From NCBI GenBank assembly GCA_004555705.1, contig SFHI01000111.1, forward strand, positions 1 to 12,678: a stretch of DNA of 12,678 nt, given 5' to 3'. The stretch's first letter is position 1. Each line of letters starts with the position of its first letter. Position numbers and translations under genes: made by a program. The stretch is from Clostridiales bacterium. Its GTDB lineage: Bacteria; Bacillota; Clostridia; Oscillospirales; Oscillospiraceae. This document shows positions 6,356-12,579 of this stretch, piece by piece. The notes below the pieces were generated by a model that was not told the DNA's origin, made no database searches, and saw only the letters and a program-made list of their open reading frames with translations.

Positions 6356-6847
6356 CGTTCTCTCTTCCTCTGGGATGAAATCCAGCAGAATGGACTTGAC
6401 CCCGGGCCGAAGCTGGGTGTACTTGACCCCGGCGGAGTCCATCATCCGCTTGCTGGCCAGGGTGGACAGGGAATCGGCGTACTTGTCGCTCAGGTAGTAG
6501 ACCTCCTTCACCCCGCTCTGGATGATGGCCTTGGCGCACTCGTTGCAGGGAAACAGCGCCACATACAGCTTGCTCCCTCTTAAATCCCGGCCGTTGGCGT
6601 TGAGCACCGCGTTCAGCTCCGCGTGGACCACATAGGGGTACTTGTTGTCCTTCCCCTCCCGCTCCCAGGGGTATTCGTCGTCGGAGCAGCCCTTGGGCAT
6701 TCCGTTGTAGCCCGTGGAGATGATGATGTTGTCCTGGGAGACGATGCAGGCCCCCACCTGGGTGTTGGGGTCCTTGCTCCGCCGGGCCGCCAGCATGGCA
6801 ATGCCCATAAAATACTCGTCCCAGCTGATGTAGTCCCCACGCTTCAT
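6350..6847 (-). CDS. Deoxycytidylate (dCMP) deaminase family protein (ComEB-like)
   Basis: 165 residues. The family converts dCMP to dUMP, feeding thymidylate synthesis in the cytosol. The zinc site is complete: H75 and catalytic E77 in VVHAELNAV, and C101 and C104 in FPCNECAKAI. Also visible are the family N-terminus (YISWDEYFMGIAMLAARRSK, 6-25), DPNTQVGACIV and GYNGMPKGCSDDEYPW. The ATG at 6845-6847 has GGGAGG 7 bases upstream. The open frame extends far upstream but only through repeats, so that extension is not real. The stop codon and last Asn codon (AAT TGA) belong to a heptamer repeat array. The gene is convergent with degV and has its own promoter. A tRNA adenosine deaminase is less likely given the length and the PW-containing insert. 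Confidence 0.93.
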   Translation of the reverse strand: MKRGDYISWDEYFMGIAMLAARRSKDPNTQVGACIVSQDNIIISTGYNGMPKGCSDDEYPWEREGKDNKYPYVVHAELNAVLNANGRDLRGSKLYVALFPCNECAKAIIQSGVKEVYYLSDKYADSLSTLASKRMMDSAGVKYTQLRPGVKSILLDFIPEEERTN

Positions 6848-6874
6848 ATGGTGTCCTCCCAAGGTTTTTTCACC

Positions 6875-6903
6875 ATTATACATAAGTACAGTGGGAAAAA
6901 CAA
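6875..6903 (-). promoter_or_regulatory. Promoter of the dCMP deaminase gene
   Basis: Minus strand TTGTTT (6898-6903), 17 bases, then perfect TATAAT (6875-6880), about 28 bases upstream of the ATG. The -35 is weak. Confidence 0.6.
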
Positions 6904-6908
6904 GAAGA

Positions 6909-6919
6909 AATTGACAATT
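6909..6919 (+). repeat. Single-unit heptamer repeat
   Basis: AATTGACAATT is the minimal 7+4 form of the array. It lies at the left edge of the repeat block 6909-7260, whose right edge is the inverted array at 7229-7260. Confidence 0.55.
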
Positions 6920-6955
6920 CAGGGCTGATTTCAAATCAGCCCTGAACATTTTTTT
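6920..6955. terminator. Hairpin with T-run between deaminase gene and dnaJ
   Basis: CAGGGCTGATT-TCA-AATCAGCCCTG (6920-6944), followed on the plus strand by AACATTTTTTT. The T-run would suit plus-strand transcription, yet the flanking genes are on the minus strand, where the downstream side is only moderately T-rich. It may act as a bidirectional or weak terminator of the heat-shock operon, or be a repeat module. Confidence 0.5.
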
Positions 6956-6966
6956 CGCGGACGGAT

Positions 6967-7198
6967 AAATTGGTGATTGAAAAATTAAGCTGTCATTGCG
7001 AGCCAGTGCGCACACTGGCGTGGCAATCCCCCGGTTGAATGGAACCAGGTAACAATTACCACCAAAATCGCAGCGTTTCTCTGTTCTACGGGGCAATTGT
7101 CGATACATTTTACCTCTAACCGGGGGATTGCCACACCAGTGTGCGCACTGGTTCGCAATGACAGGTAATTTGCAGTGCTCCCTTTCAAACACCAATTT
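6967..7198. repeat. Family A interspersed element, copy A4
   Basis: Outer ends AAATTGGTGATTG / CAAACACCAATTT. Inner ends CTGTCATTGCGA (from 6990) / TCGCAATGACAG (to 7164). Both arms fold fully: ATTGC/GCAAT outer stems, with GCCAGTG-CGCA-CACTGGC on the left and ACCAGTG-TGCG-CACTGGT on the right. The core matches A3. It is the most complete copy in the window. Confidence 0.9.
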
Positions 7199-7228
7199 GT
7201 CGGACTGTTGAGTTGGCCCGGCCAGGAT

Positions 7229-7260
7229 AATTGTCAATTGTCCATTGTCAATTGTCAATT
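7229..7260 (-). repeat. Heptamer array, four units, at the dnaJ stop codon
   Basis: Minus-strand AATTGAC units (one AATGGAC variant) plus AATT, 32 bp. The first unit supplies the dnaJ TGA stop at 7255-7257. Confidence 0.9.
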
Positions 7261-8409
7261 CTTCTCATCAAACCTGTCTTTCAGGTTGTCGAAGAACTTC
7301 TTGATCTTCGGCGTGGTCTCGGTGCCGGTTTCCAGCTGGCGCAGCAGCTCCTTCTGCTCCTTGGTCAGGTGGGTGGGGGTCTCCACCACCACGGTGAACC
7401 GGTGGTTGCCCCGGCGGCGGGGATTGTTCACGTCGGGAATGCCGTGCTCACGCAGGACGAACTCCCGGCCCGTCTGGGTGCCCTCGGGAATGTCGAAGGG
7501 CACCTTGCCGTCCAGGGTGGGCACCTGAATGGTGGCGCCCAGGGCCGCCTGGGTGAAGGAAATGGGCACCTCGCAGAGCACATCCCGGTCCTCCCGCTGG
7601 AACAGGGGATGCCTGCGTATGGAGATTTCCACCAGCAGGTCGCCGTTGGGCCCGCCGTTTGCGCCCACACAGCCCTCGCCCCGGACCCGGACGGACTGGC
7701 CCGCGTCCACACCGGCGGGAACCTTCACGGTGATCTTGTGGCTGCGGCGCACCTTGCCCTTGCCCTTGCAGGTGGTGCAGGGGGTCTTGATGACCTGGCC
7801 CCGGCCGCCGCAGCGGGGGCAGGCGGAAGTGGACTGCATCTGCATGCCCATGAAATTCTGGGTGGTGCGGACCTGGCCGGTGCCCCGGCACTGGCTGCAG
7901 GTCTCCACGGTGCCGTCGGCGCTGCCGGTGCCGGAGCAGGAGGCGCAGTTTTCGATGCGCAGGTAGCTGACATCCTTCTCACAGCCGAAGGCGCTCTCCT
8001 CGAAGGTCAGGTCCAGCCGGCTCATGACGTTTTCGCCCCGGCGGGGGGCGTTCTGGCTGCTCCTGCGGGAGCTTCCGCCGCCGAAGAACTCTCCGAAGAT
8101 GTCCCCCAGGTCGCCGAAGCCGCCGAAGCCTCCGAACCCGTCAAATCCGGCCCCGCCCTGACCCGCGCCGAAGTTGGGGTCAACGCCCGCGAAGCCGAAC
8201 TGGTCGTATCGGGCCTTCTTGTCCGGGTCGGAGAGCACCTCGTAGGCCTCGCCCACCTCCTTGAACTTGGCCTCGGCCTCCTTGTCCCCGGGGTTCCGGT
8301 CCGGGTGGTATTTCATGGCCGCCTTCCGGTAGGCCTTCTTGATATCGTCCGCGCCGGCGTCCTTCCCGACGCCCAGCACCTCGTAGTAATCGCGTTTGTT
8401 GTCTGCCAT
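7255..8409 (-). CDS. dnaJ: Chaperone protein DnaJ (type I Hsp40)
   Basis: 384 residues, full length. DnaJ delivers unfolded substrates to DnaK and triggers its ATPase. It has all type I parts: J domain with HPD at 35-37; Gly/Phe-rich linker (about 72-112, FDGFGGFGGFGDLGDIFG); four zinc-finger repeats at C155/C158 (CASCSGTG), C171/C174 (CSQCRGTG), C197/C200 (CPRCGGRG) and C211/C214 (CTTCKGKG); then the substrate-binding beta domains. The ATG at 8407-8409 is chosen: GAGG lies 8 bases upstream and MADNKRDYYEVLG is the normal N-terminus. A GTG three codons earlier overlaps that site. It is the last gene of the operon. The final codons AAT TGA come from a heptamer repeat, and another array starts 20 bases upstream of the start codon. 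Confidence 0.98.
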   Translation of the reverse strand: MADNKRDYYEVLGVGKDAGADDIKKAYRKAAMKYHPDRNPGDKEAEAKFKEVGEAYEVLSDPDKKARYDQFGFAGVDPNFGAGQGGAGFDGFGGFGGFGDLGDIFGEFFGGGSSRRSSQNAPRRGENVMSRLDLTFEESAFGCEKDVSYLRIENCASCSGTGSADGTVETCSQCRGTGQVRTTQNFMGMQMQSTSACPRCGGRGQVIKTPCTTCKGKGKVRRSHKITVKVPAGVDAGQSVRVRGEGCVGANGGPNGDLLVEISIRRHPLFQREDRDVLCEVPISFTQAALGATIQVPTLDGKVPFDIPEGTQTGREFVLREHGIPDVNNPRRRGNHRFTVVVETPTHLTKEQKELLRQLETGTETTPKIKKFFDNLKDRFDEKN

Positions 8410-8428
8410 AGTAGTCACCTCAGTATGG

Positions 8429-8460
8429 AATTGACAATTGACAATTGACAGTTGACAATT
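8429..8460 (+). repeat. Heptamer array, four units, upstream of dnaJ
   Basis: AATTGAC x3, AGTTGAC, then AATT, 32 bp. It lies just upstream of the dnaJ ribosome binding site and is the left edge of the composite block 8429-8655. Confidence 0.9.
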
Positions 8461-8489
8461 ATTGGAATTCTGTGTAGGGAAACCCGGTC

Positions 8490-8598
8490 TGTCATCCTGA
8501 GCGAGTGAAACGAGTCGAAGGATCCTGGCACCAAGTTAACTGCATAGGTAAACGAAATGCGAAGATCCCTCGACTCGCTGTGCTTGCTCGGGATGACA
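8490..8598. repeat. Family B interspersed element, copy B2
   Basis: Terminal inverted repeat TGTCATCC / GGATGACA. Each arm ends in its own short pair: ATCCT/AGGAT on the left and ATCCC/GGGAT on the right. It is flanked on both sides by inverted heptamer arrays. Its right flank carries AAACACCTAATT, a variant of the CAAACACCAATT module of family A. Confidence 0.85.
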
Positions 8599-8623
8599 AC
8601 GTTTTTTCTGCGGCGAAACACCT

Positions 8624-8655
8624 AATTGTCAATTCTCAATTGTCAATTGTCAATT
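8624..8655 (-). repeat. Heptamer array, four units, downstream of dnaK
   Basis: Minus-strand AATTGAC units (one AATTGAG variant) plus AATT, 32 bp. It closes the composite block that starts at 8429. Confidence 0.9.
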
Positions 8656-8671
8656 GGCTTAACATACCAAT

Positions 8672-8699
8672 CGAGGGGCGGCGTTTTTGCCGCCCCTCG
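8672..8699 (-). terminator. Strong hairpin downstream of dnaK
   Basis: CGAGGGGCGGC / GCCGCCCCTCG, an 11-bp GC-rich stem with a 6-base loop. It begins about 15 bases past the dnaK stop. There is no U-run on the minus strand, so it more likely pauses polymerase or protects the upstream mRNA end than fully terminates before dnaJ. Confidence 0.55.
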
Positions 8700-8714
8700 G
8701 GCTTGGAACTTCAC

Positions 8715-10551
8715 TTAGTCCACGGTCTCGTAGTCCGCGTCCACGACGCCGTCGTCGTTTCCGCAGTTGCCGTTGTTCCCGCAGCCCTGGTCACCCTGGG
8801 GAGCGGCCTGCTGGTAGAGCTTCTCGGAAACCTTGTAGAAGGCCTGCTGGACCTCCTCGGTGGCGGCCTTGATGGCGGCTACATCGGTGCCCTTGTTCAC
8901 TTCCTTCAGCTTATCAATAGCGGCCTGGATGGTTGCCTTTTCGGAGGCGTCAATCTTGTCGCCCAACTCGTTCAGGGTCTTTTCGGTCTGGTACACGGTC
9001 TGGTCGGCCATGTTGCTGGTCGGCCATGTTGTGGGTGTCCACCTCTTCCTTGCGGGCCTTATCCTCGGCGGCGAACTGCTCGGCCTCGCGGACAGCCTTG
9101 TCGATGTCCTCCTGGCTCAGGTTGGTGGAAGCGGTGATGGAGATCTGCTGCTCCTTGCCGGTGCCCAGGTCCTTGGCGGATACCTTTACGATGCCGTTGG
9201 CGTCGATGTCGAAGGAAACCTCGATCTGGGGCACGCCCCGGGGCGCGGGAGCGATGCCGCCCAGCTGGAACCGGCCCAGGGTCTTGTTGTAGGCGGCCAT
9301 TTCCCGCTCGCCCTGGAGGACATGGACCTCCACGGAGGTCTGGCCGTCCGCGGCGGTGGAGAAAATCTGGCTCTTGTGGGTGGGGATGGTGGTGTTCCGG
9401 TCGATCAGCCGGGTGAATACGCCGCCCATGGTCTCGATGCCCAGAGACAGGGGCGTCACGTCCAGCAGCAGGATGTCCTGCACGTCGCCGGTCAGCACGC
9501 CGCCCTGAATGGCAGCGCCCACGGCCACGCACTCGTCGGGGTTGATGCCCTTGAAGCCTTCCTTGCCGGTGATGTTCTTCACGGCGTCCTGGACGGCGGG
9601 GATACGGGTGGAGCCGCCCACCAGCAGCACCTTCTGGATGTCGCTGGCCTTCAGGCCCGCGTCGGACATGGCCTGCCGGACGGGCTTCATGGTCCGCTCC
9701 ACCAGGTCCGCGGTCAGCTCATTGAACTTGGCCCGGGTGAGGGTCACGTCCAGGTGCTTGGGGCCGTTGATATCGGCGGTGATATAGGGCAGGTTAATGT
9801 TGGTGGAGGTCATGCCGCTCAGCTCAATCTTGGCCTTCTCGGCGGCCTCCTTCAGACGCTGCATAGCGCTCTTGTCGCCGGTCAGGCTGATGCCCTCGGT
9901 CTTTTTGAACTCGGCAACCAGGTAGTCCACGATCCGCTGGTCGAAGTCGTCGCCGCCCAGGTGGGTGTCGCCGGCAGTGGCCAGAACCTCGATGACGCCG
10001 TCGCCGATATCCAGGATGGACACATCGAAGGTGCCGCCGCCCAGGTCGTAGACCATGATCTTCTGCTCGGATTCCTTATCCAGGCCGTAGGCCAGAGCCG
10101 CGGCGGTGGGCTCGTTGATGATCCGCTTTACGTCCAGACCCGCGATCTTGCCGGCGTCCTTGGTGGCCTGACGCTGGGCGTCGCTAAAGTAGGCAGGCAC
10201 GGTGATGACGGCCTCGGTGATGGTCTGGCCCAGGTAGCTCTCGGCGTCCGCCTTCAGCTTCTGCAGGATCATGGCGCTGATCTCCTGGGGGGTGTAGCCC
10301 TTGCCGTCAATGGTCACATGGTAGTTCTCACCCATGTGCCGCTTGATGGAGGACACGGTGCGGTCGGAATTGGTCACAGCCTGCCGCTTGGCAATCTGGC
10401 CCACCATCCGCTCGCCGGTCTTACTGAAGGCCACCACAGAGGGGGTAGTGCGGGCGCCTTCGGCGTTGGCGATGACAACGGGTTCGCCGCCTTCCAGGAC
10501 GGCCACGCAGGAATTGGTAGTACCAAGGTCGATACCGATAATCTTAGACAT
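8715..10551 (-). pseudogene. dnaK: Chaperone DnaK (Hsp70), interrupted by a 16-bp tandem duplication
   Basis: DnaK is the ATP-driven central Hsp70 chaperone. Starting at ATG 10549-10551 (AGGAGG 8 bases upstream), the nucleotide-binding domain is complete: GIDLGTTNSCV (6-16), PAYFSDAQRQAT, NEPTAAALAYG, DLGGGTFDVSIL (169-180), LLVGGSTRIP. The linker DILLLDVTPLSLG and the beta substrate-binding domain follow. After residue 512 (VDTHNMADQ) the frame is lost at a perfect 16-bp duplication (9000-9031). The first frame then adds 21 unrelated residues and stops at 8950. The native tail (TVYQTEKTLNELGDK, ending VDADYETVD) resumes in another frame, 8715-9011. Removing one copy gives exactly 607 codons including stop, a normal length. 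As read, the product keeps the ATPase and peptide-binding domains but loses most of the helical lid. True mutation and assembly artefact cannot be separated here. Confidence 0.93.
9000..9031. repeat. Perfect 16-bp tandem duplication inside dnaK
   Basis: The minus-strand unit CAACATGGCCGACCAG occurs twice back to back (9016-9031, then 9000-9015) with no mismatch. Sixteen is not a multiple of three, so it shifts the dnaK frame by one. Each copy contains an ATG; the downstream one opens the frame of the C-terminal fragment. Confidence 0.97.
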
Positions 10552-10606
10552 AATGTTTTCCTCCTATAATATATGAAAGATTAGATTTTACATTGGATAA
10601 AATATG

Positions 10607-10732
10607 CTGTCATTGCGAACCAGTGCGCACACTGGTGTGGCAATCCCCCCGTCCTTCCGGGTTCCTGTCGTTCCGTTTCCCCTTTAACCGGGGGATTCCC
10701 ACGCCAGTGTGCGCACTGGCTCGGAATGACAG
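10607..10732. repeat. Family A interspersed element, copy A5, inside the heat-shock operon
   Basis: CTGTCATTGCGA / CGGAATGACAG ends. The left arm is ATTGC, ACCAGTG-CGCA-CACTGGT, GCAAT. The right arm (10695-10727) is ATTCC, GCCAGTG-TGCG-CACTGGC, GGAAT, a paired change in its outer stem. The AAATTGGTGTTTG modules and heptamer arrays are missing. It fills most of the 196-base gap between grpE and dnaK, and no promoter is convincing there. Confidence 0.88.
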
Positions 10733-10747
10733 TTCTTTTTTTAGGGA

Positions 10748-11308
10748 TTAGTTCGCAACCTGCACCATGGCGAACCGGACTACTTTGTCGCCCAGTTTGA
10801 AGCCCTGCTGGAACACCTGGGCGATGACGTTTTCTCCCAGGCTCTCGTCCTCGCAGTGCATCACCGCGTTGTGGAGGTTGGGGTCAAAGGCGTCGCCGGG
10901 CTTTCCGAAGATTTCCACGCCCAGGGAGGTGAATATCTTCACCAGCTCGTTCATGGTCAGCTCCACGCCCTTTTTGTAGGCGGCGTCCTGGGTCTCCTGA
11001 TTCAATGCCCGGGACAGGTTATCGTACACGGGGAGGATTTTTGCCACCGCGTCGGATTTTCCGTTGCCGTAGCTGGCCTCCTTTTCCTTGATGGTGCGCT
11101 TGCGGAAGTTGTCGTACTCGGCAGCCAGCCGCAGGTGGGCGTCGTGCTCGGCGTTGTATTTCGCCTCCCAGTCCACCGCCGGCTCCGCCGGGGCCGCTTC
11201 GGGAGCGGGTTCCGCGGGAGCCTCCGCGGTCTCGGGAGCGGGGGTTTCCTCCTCGGGTTTCAGCTCCTCGGCGGGAGTTTCCTGCTTCTTTGCGTCTTTC
11301 TTTGCCAC
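10748..11308 (-). CDS. grpE: GrpE, nucleotide exchange factor of DnaK
   Basis: 186 residues. GrpE releases ADP from DnaK and so resets the chaperone cycle. It has a disordered Glu/Pro/Ala-rich N-terminus (about 8-45), a long helix region carrying RLAAEYDNFRKRT (60-72) that forms the dimer, then LPVYDNLSRAL (92-102). The GrpE signature region FGKPGDAFDPNLHNAVMH (134-151) and a beta-domain end FKLGDKVVRFAMVQV follow. The start is GTG (11306-11308), with AAGGAGG 7 bases upstream. That site lies within the last codons of hrcA, whose TAG ends 2 bases before this start, so translation is likely coupled. It is the second gene of the operon. The GTG start may moderate its level; no defect is seen. 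Confidence 0.97.
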   Translation of the reverse strand: MAKKDAKKQETPAEELKPEEETPAPETAEAPAEPAPEAAPAEPAVDWEAKYNAEHDAHLRLAAEYDNFRKRTIKEKEASYGNGKSDAVAKILPVYDNLSRALNQETQDAAYKKGVELTMNELVKIFTSLGVEIFGKPGDAFDPNLHNAVMHCEDESLGENVIAQVFQQGFKLGDKVVRFAMVQVAN

Positions 11309-11310
11309 TT

Positions 11311-12384
11311 CTAGGCCTCCTTAGGATTCTCGGAGACATTCTCCGGTAATTGAGGTGTTTCGGGTTTGGCGAACATTTTGCTGAGACTCTCGGCAAAATA
11401 GCTCAAGCGGGCGGTGACCTTGGCGTAGTCCATTCTCGTGGGTCCCACCACGCCGATCATGCCCTGCATCCCGTCGCCGATGTCAAACTTCGTCATGACA
11501 ACGGAAGTGTCCTTTAATTCATCCGCCACATTCTCCGGGCCCACCAGAACCTTGGTCCCGTTGGCCCCCTGCATCACGGCGGGGAGGTTGCTGAAAGCAT
11601 CCTCGTCAATGGAGGACAGCACCCGCTGGGCCTTCTCCACGTCCCGGTACTCGGGAAGCCCTAAGAGCCTGGACTGGCCCACCACGGATACATTGGTGGC
11701 GGCGAGGCCTCTCAGAGCCTCGGTGGTGAAGTCCACAATCACGGGCACCAGGCTGGAAGCGGCTCCTGCCGAGCGCATCACCCGGTCCATCAGCTCCGGG
11801 GTGAATTCCTCCAGGGTCAGGCCCGTCATGGCCGCGTTCAGCACGGCGCTGAGAATTTTCAGGTCCGCTTCCGCAACGTTCAGGGGCAGCTTAATCAGCT
11901 TGTTCACCACCTGATCGCCGGAGAGCATCAGAACCAATATGAAGCTGCCCTGGCCCGCCAGGATCAGGTCGAACCGGGTCACCGTGCCGCCCCCCTGCCG
12001 GGACGCGGCGGAGATGGCGGGAAGGTTGGTGGCCTGGGATACCAGCTTTGCCACATTCTCCACCATCTTGTCGATGCGCTGCATCTTCTCCTCGATGGCG
12101 GTGTTGATGGACTTGGTCTCGTCAATGGAAAGCCGGTAGTCCATCATCAGCTCATCCACATACAGCCGGTAGCCCGAGGCCGAAGGCACCCGTCCCGCGC
12201 TGGTGTGGGGCTGCTCCAGGTAACCCAGAGTGGTCAGCTCCGCCATTTCGTTGCGGATGGTGGCGGAGGAATAGTTCATGTCCGGCAGCTCTGCCACAGC
12301 CTTGGAGCCCACAGGCTCTGCGGTGCGGATATACAGGTCCACCACGCTGCGAAGCACCTTTTTCTTGCGCTCGGAAAGCTCCAT
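11311..12384 (-). CDS. hrcA: Heat-inducible transcription repressor HrcA
   Basis: 357 residues, typical length. HrcA dimers bind CIRCE and repress class I heat-shock genes; in other Bacillota its folding depends on GroEL. The N-terminal winged helix is clear: ERKKKVLRSVVDLYI (5-19), GSKAVAEL, then SSATIRNEMAELTTLGYL (39-56) as the recognition part, followed by PHTSAGRVPSASGYRLYVD. A GAF-like middle and the dimer region follow, with late conserved segments LVGPENV, IGVVGPTRMDYAKV and a family-like SYFAESLSKMF. The ATG at 12382-12384 has AAGGAGG 7 bases upstream. It heads the operon, directly behind a perfect CIRCE and promoter, so it is autoregulated. Confidence 0.98.
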   Translation of the reverse strand: MELSERKKKVLRSVVDLYIRTAEPVGSKAVAELPDMNYSSATIRNEMAELTTLGYLEQPHTSAGRVPSASGYRLYVDELMMDYRLSIDETKSINTAIEEKMQRIDKMVENVAKLVSQATNLPAISAASRQGGGTVTRFDLILAGQGSFILVLMLSGDQVVNKLIKLPLNVAEADLKILSAVLNAAMTGLTLEEFTPELMDRVMRSAGAASSLVPVIVDFTTEALRGLAATNVSVVGQSRLLGLPEYRDVEKAQRVLSSIDEDAFSNLPAVMQGANGTKVLVGPENVADELKDTSVVMTKFDIGDGMQGMIGVVGPTRMDYAKVTARLSYFAESLSKMFAKPETPQLPENVSENPKEA

Positions 12385-12403
12385 GAAATTTCCTCCTTTC
12401 TTA

Positions 12404-12430
12404 TTAGCACTCCTCGTCCCTGAGTGCTAA
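12404..12430. promoter_or_regulatory. CIRCE operator (HrcA binding site)
   Basis: TTAGCACTC-N9-GAGTGCTAA, a perfect match to the CIRCE consensus. It starts 20 bases upstream of the hrcA ATG and lies just downstream of the -10 box, covering the expected transcription start. HrcA bound here would block the whole hrcA-grpE-dnaK-dnaJ operon. Confidence 0.98.
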
Positions 12431-12434
12431 GCAA

Positions 12435-12463
12435 ACTATACCATCGAGTGCCAAACTTGTCAA
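12435..12463 (-). promoter_or_regulatory. Sigma-A promoter of the hrcA-grpE-dnaK-dnaJ operon
   Basis: Minus strand TTGACA (12458-12463, perfect), 17 bases, TATAGT (12435-12440). The spacer contains TTGGCACTC, a CIRCE-like half site (complement of GAGTGCCAA, 12446-12454). Confidence 0.9.
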
Positions 12464-12510
12464 GGGGTGGATTGTGAATGATTCATTAACTTTTCCCGGA
12501 GGGGGAAACG

Positions 12511-12542
12511 AATTGACAATTGACAATGGACAATTGACAATT
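12511..12542 (+). repeat. Heptamer array, four units, upstream of the heat-shock promoter
   Basis: AATTGAC, AATTGAC, AATGGAC, AATTGAC, AATT (32 bp). It is followed by a small hairpin GTCCC-TTC-GGGAC (12548-12560) and then element A6. Confidence 0.9.
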
Positions 12543-12579
12543 ATGGAGTCCCTTCGGGACAGATGAAAAAGAAATCGTC

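Noticed and set aside
6848..7258. N-terminal extension of the deaminase reading frame
   Set aside because: It runs only through element A4 and a heptamer array. The family N-terminus and a good ribosome binding site place the start at 6847.
7231..8448. 405-residue plus-strand open frame opposite dnaJ
   Set aside because: A shadow of dnaJ that begins and ends in heptamer repeats.
8429..8655. Promoters formed by TTGACA units in the heptamer arrays
   Set aside because: No TATAAT-like box at 16-18 bases was found downstream of the outermost units in either orientation in this block.
9000..9031. Programmed frameshift in dnaK
   Set aside because: There is no slippery heptamer or stimulatory structure at the junction. 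The exact 16-bp tandem copy explains the frame loss fully, and DnaK families are not known to use recoding here.
8860..10569. 569-residue plus-strand open frame opposite dnaK
   Set aside because: A codon-bias shadow of dnaK, rich in Gly, Val, Leu and His, with no family features.
10561..10606. Separate dnaK promoter in the grpE-dnaK gap
   Set aside because: AT-rich sequence gives possible -10 boxes, but no -35 hexamer at suitable spacing could be found.
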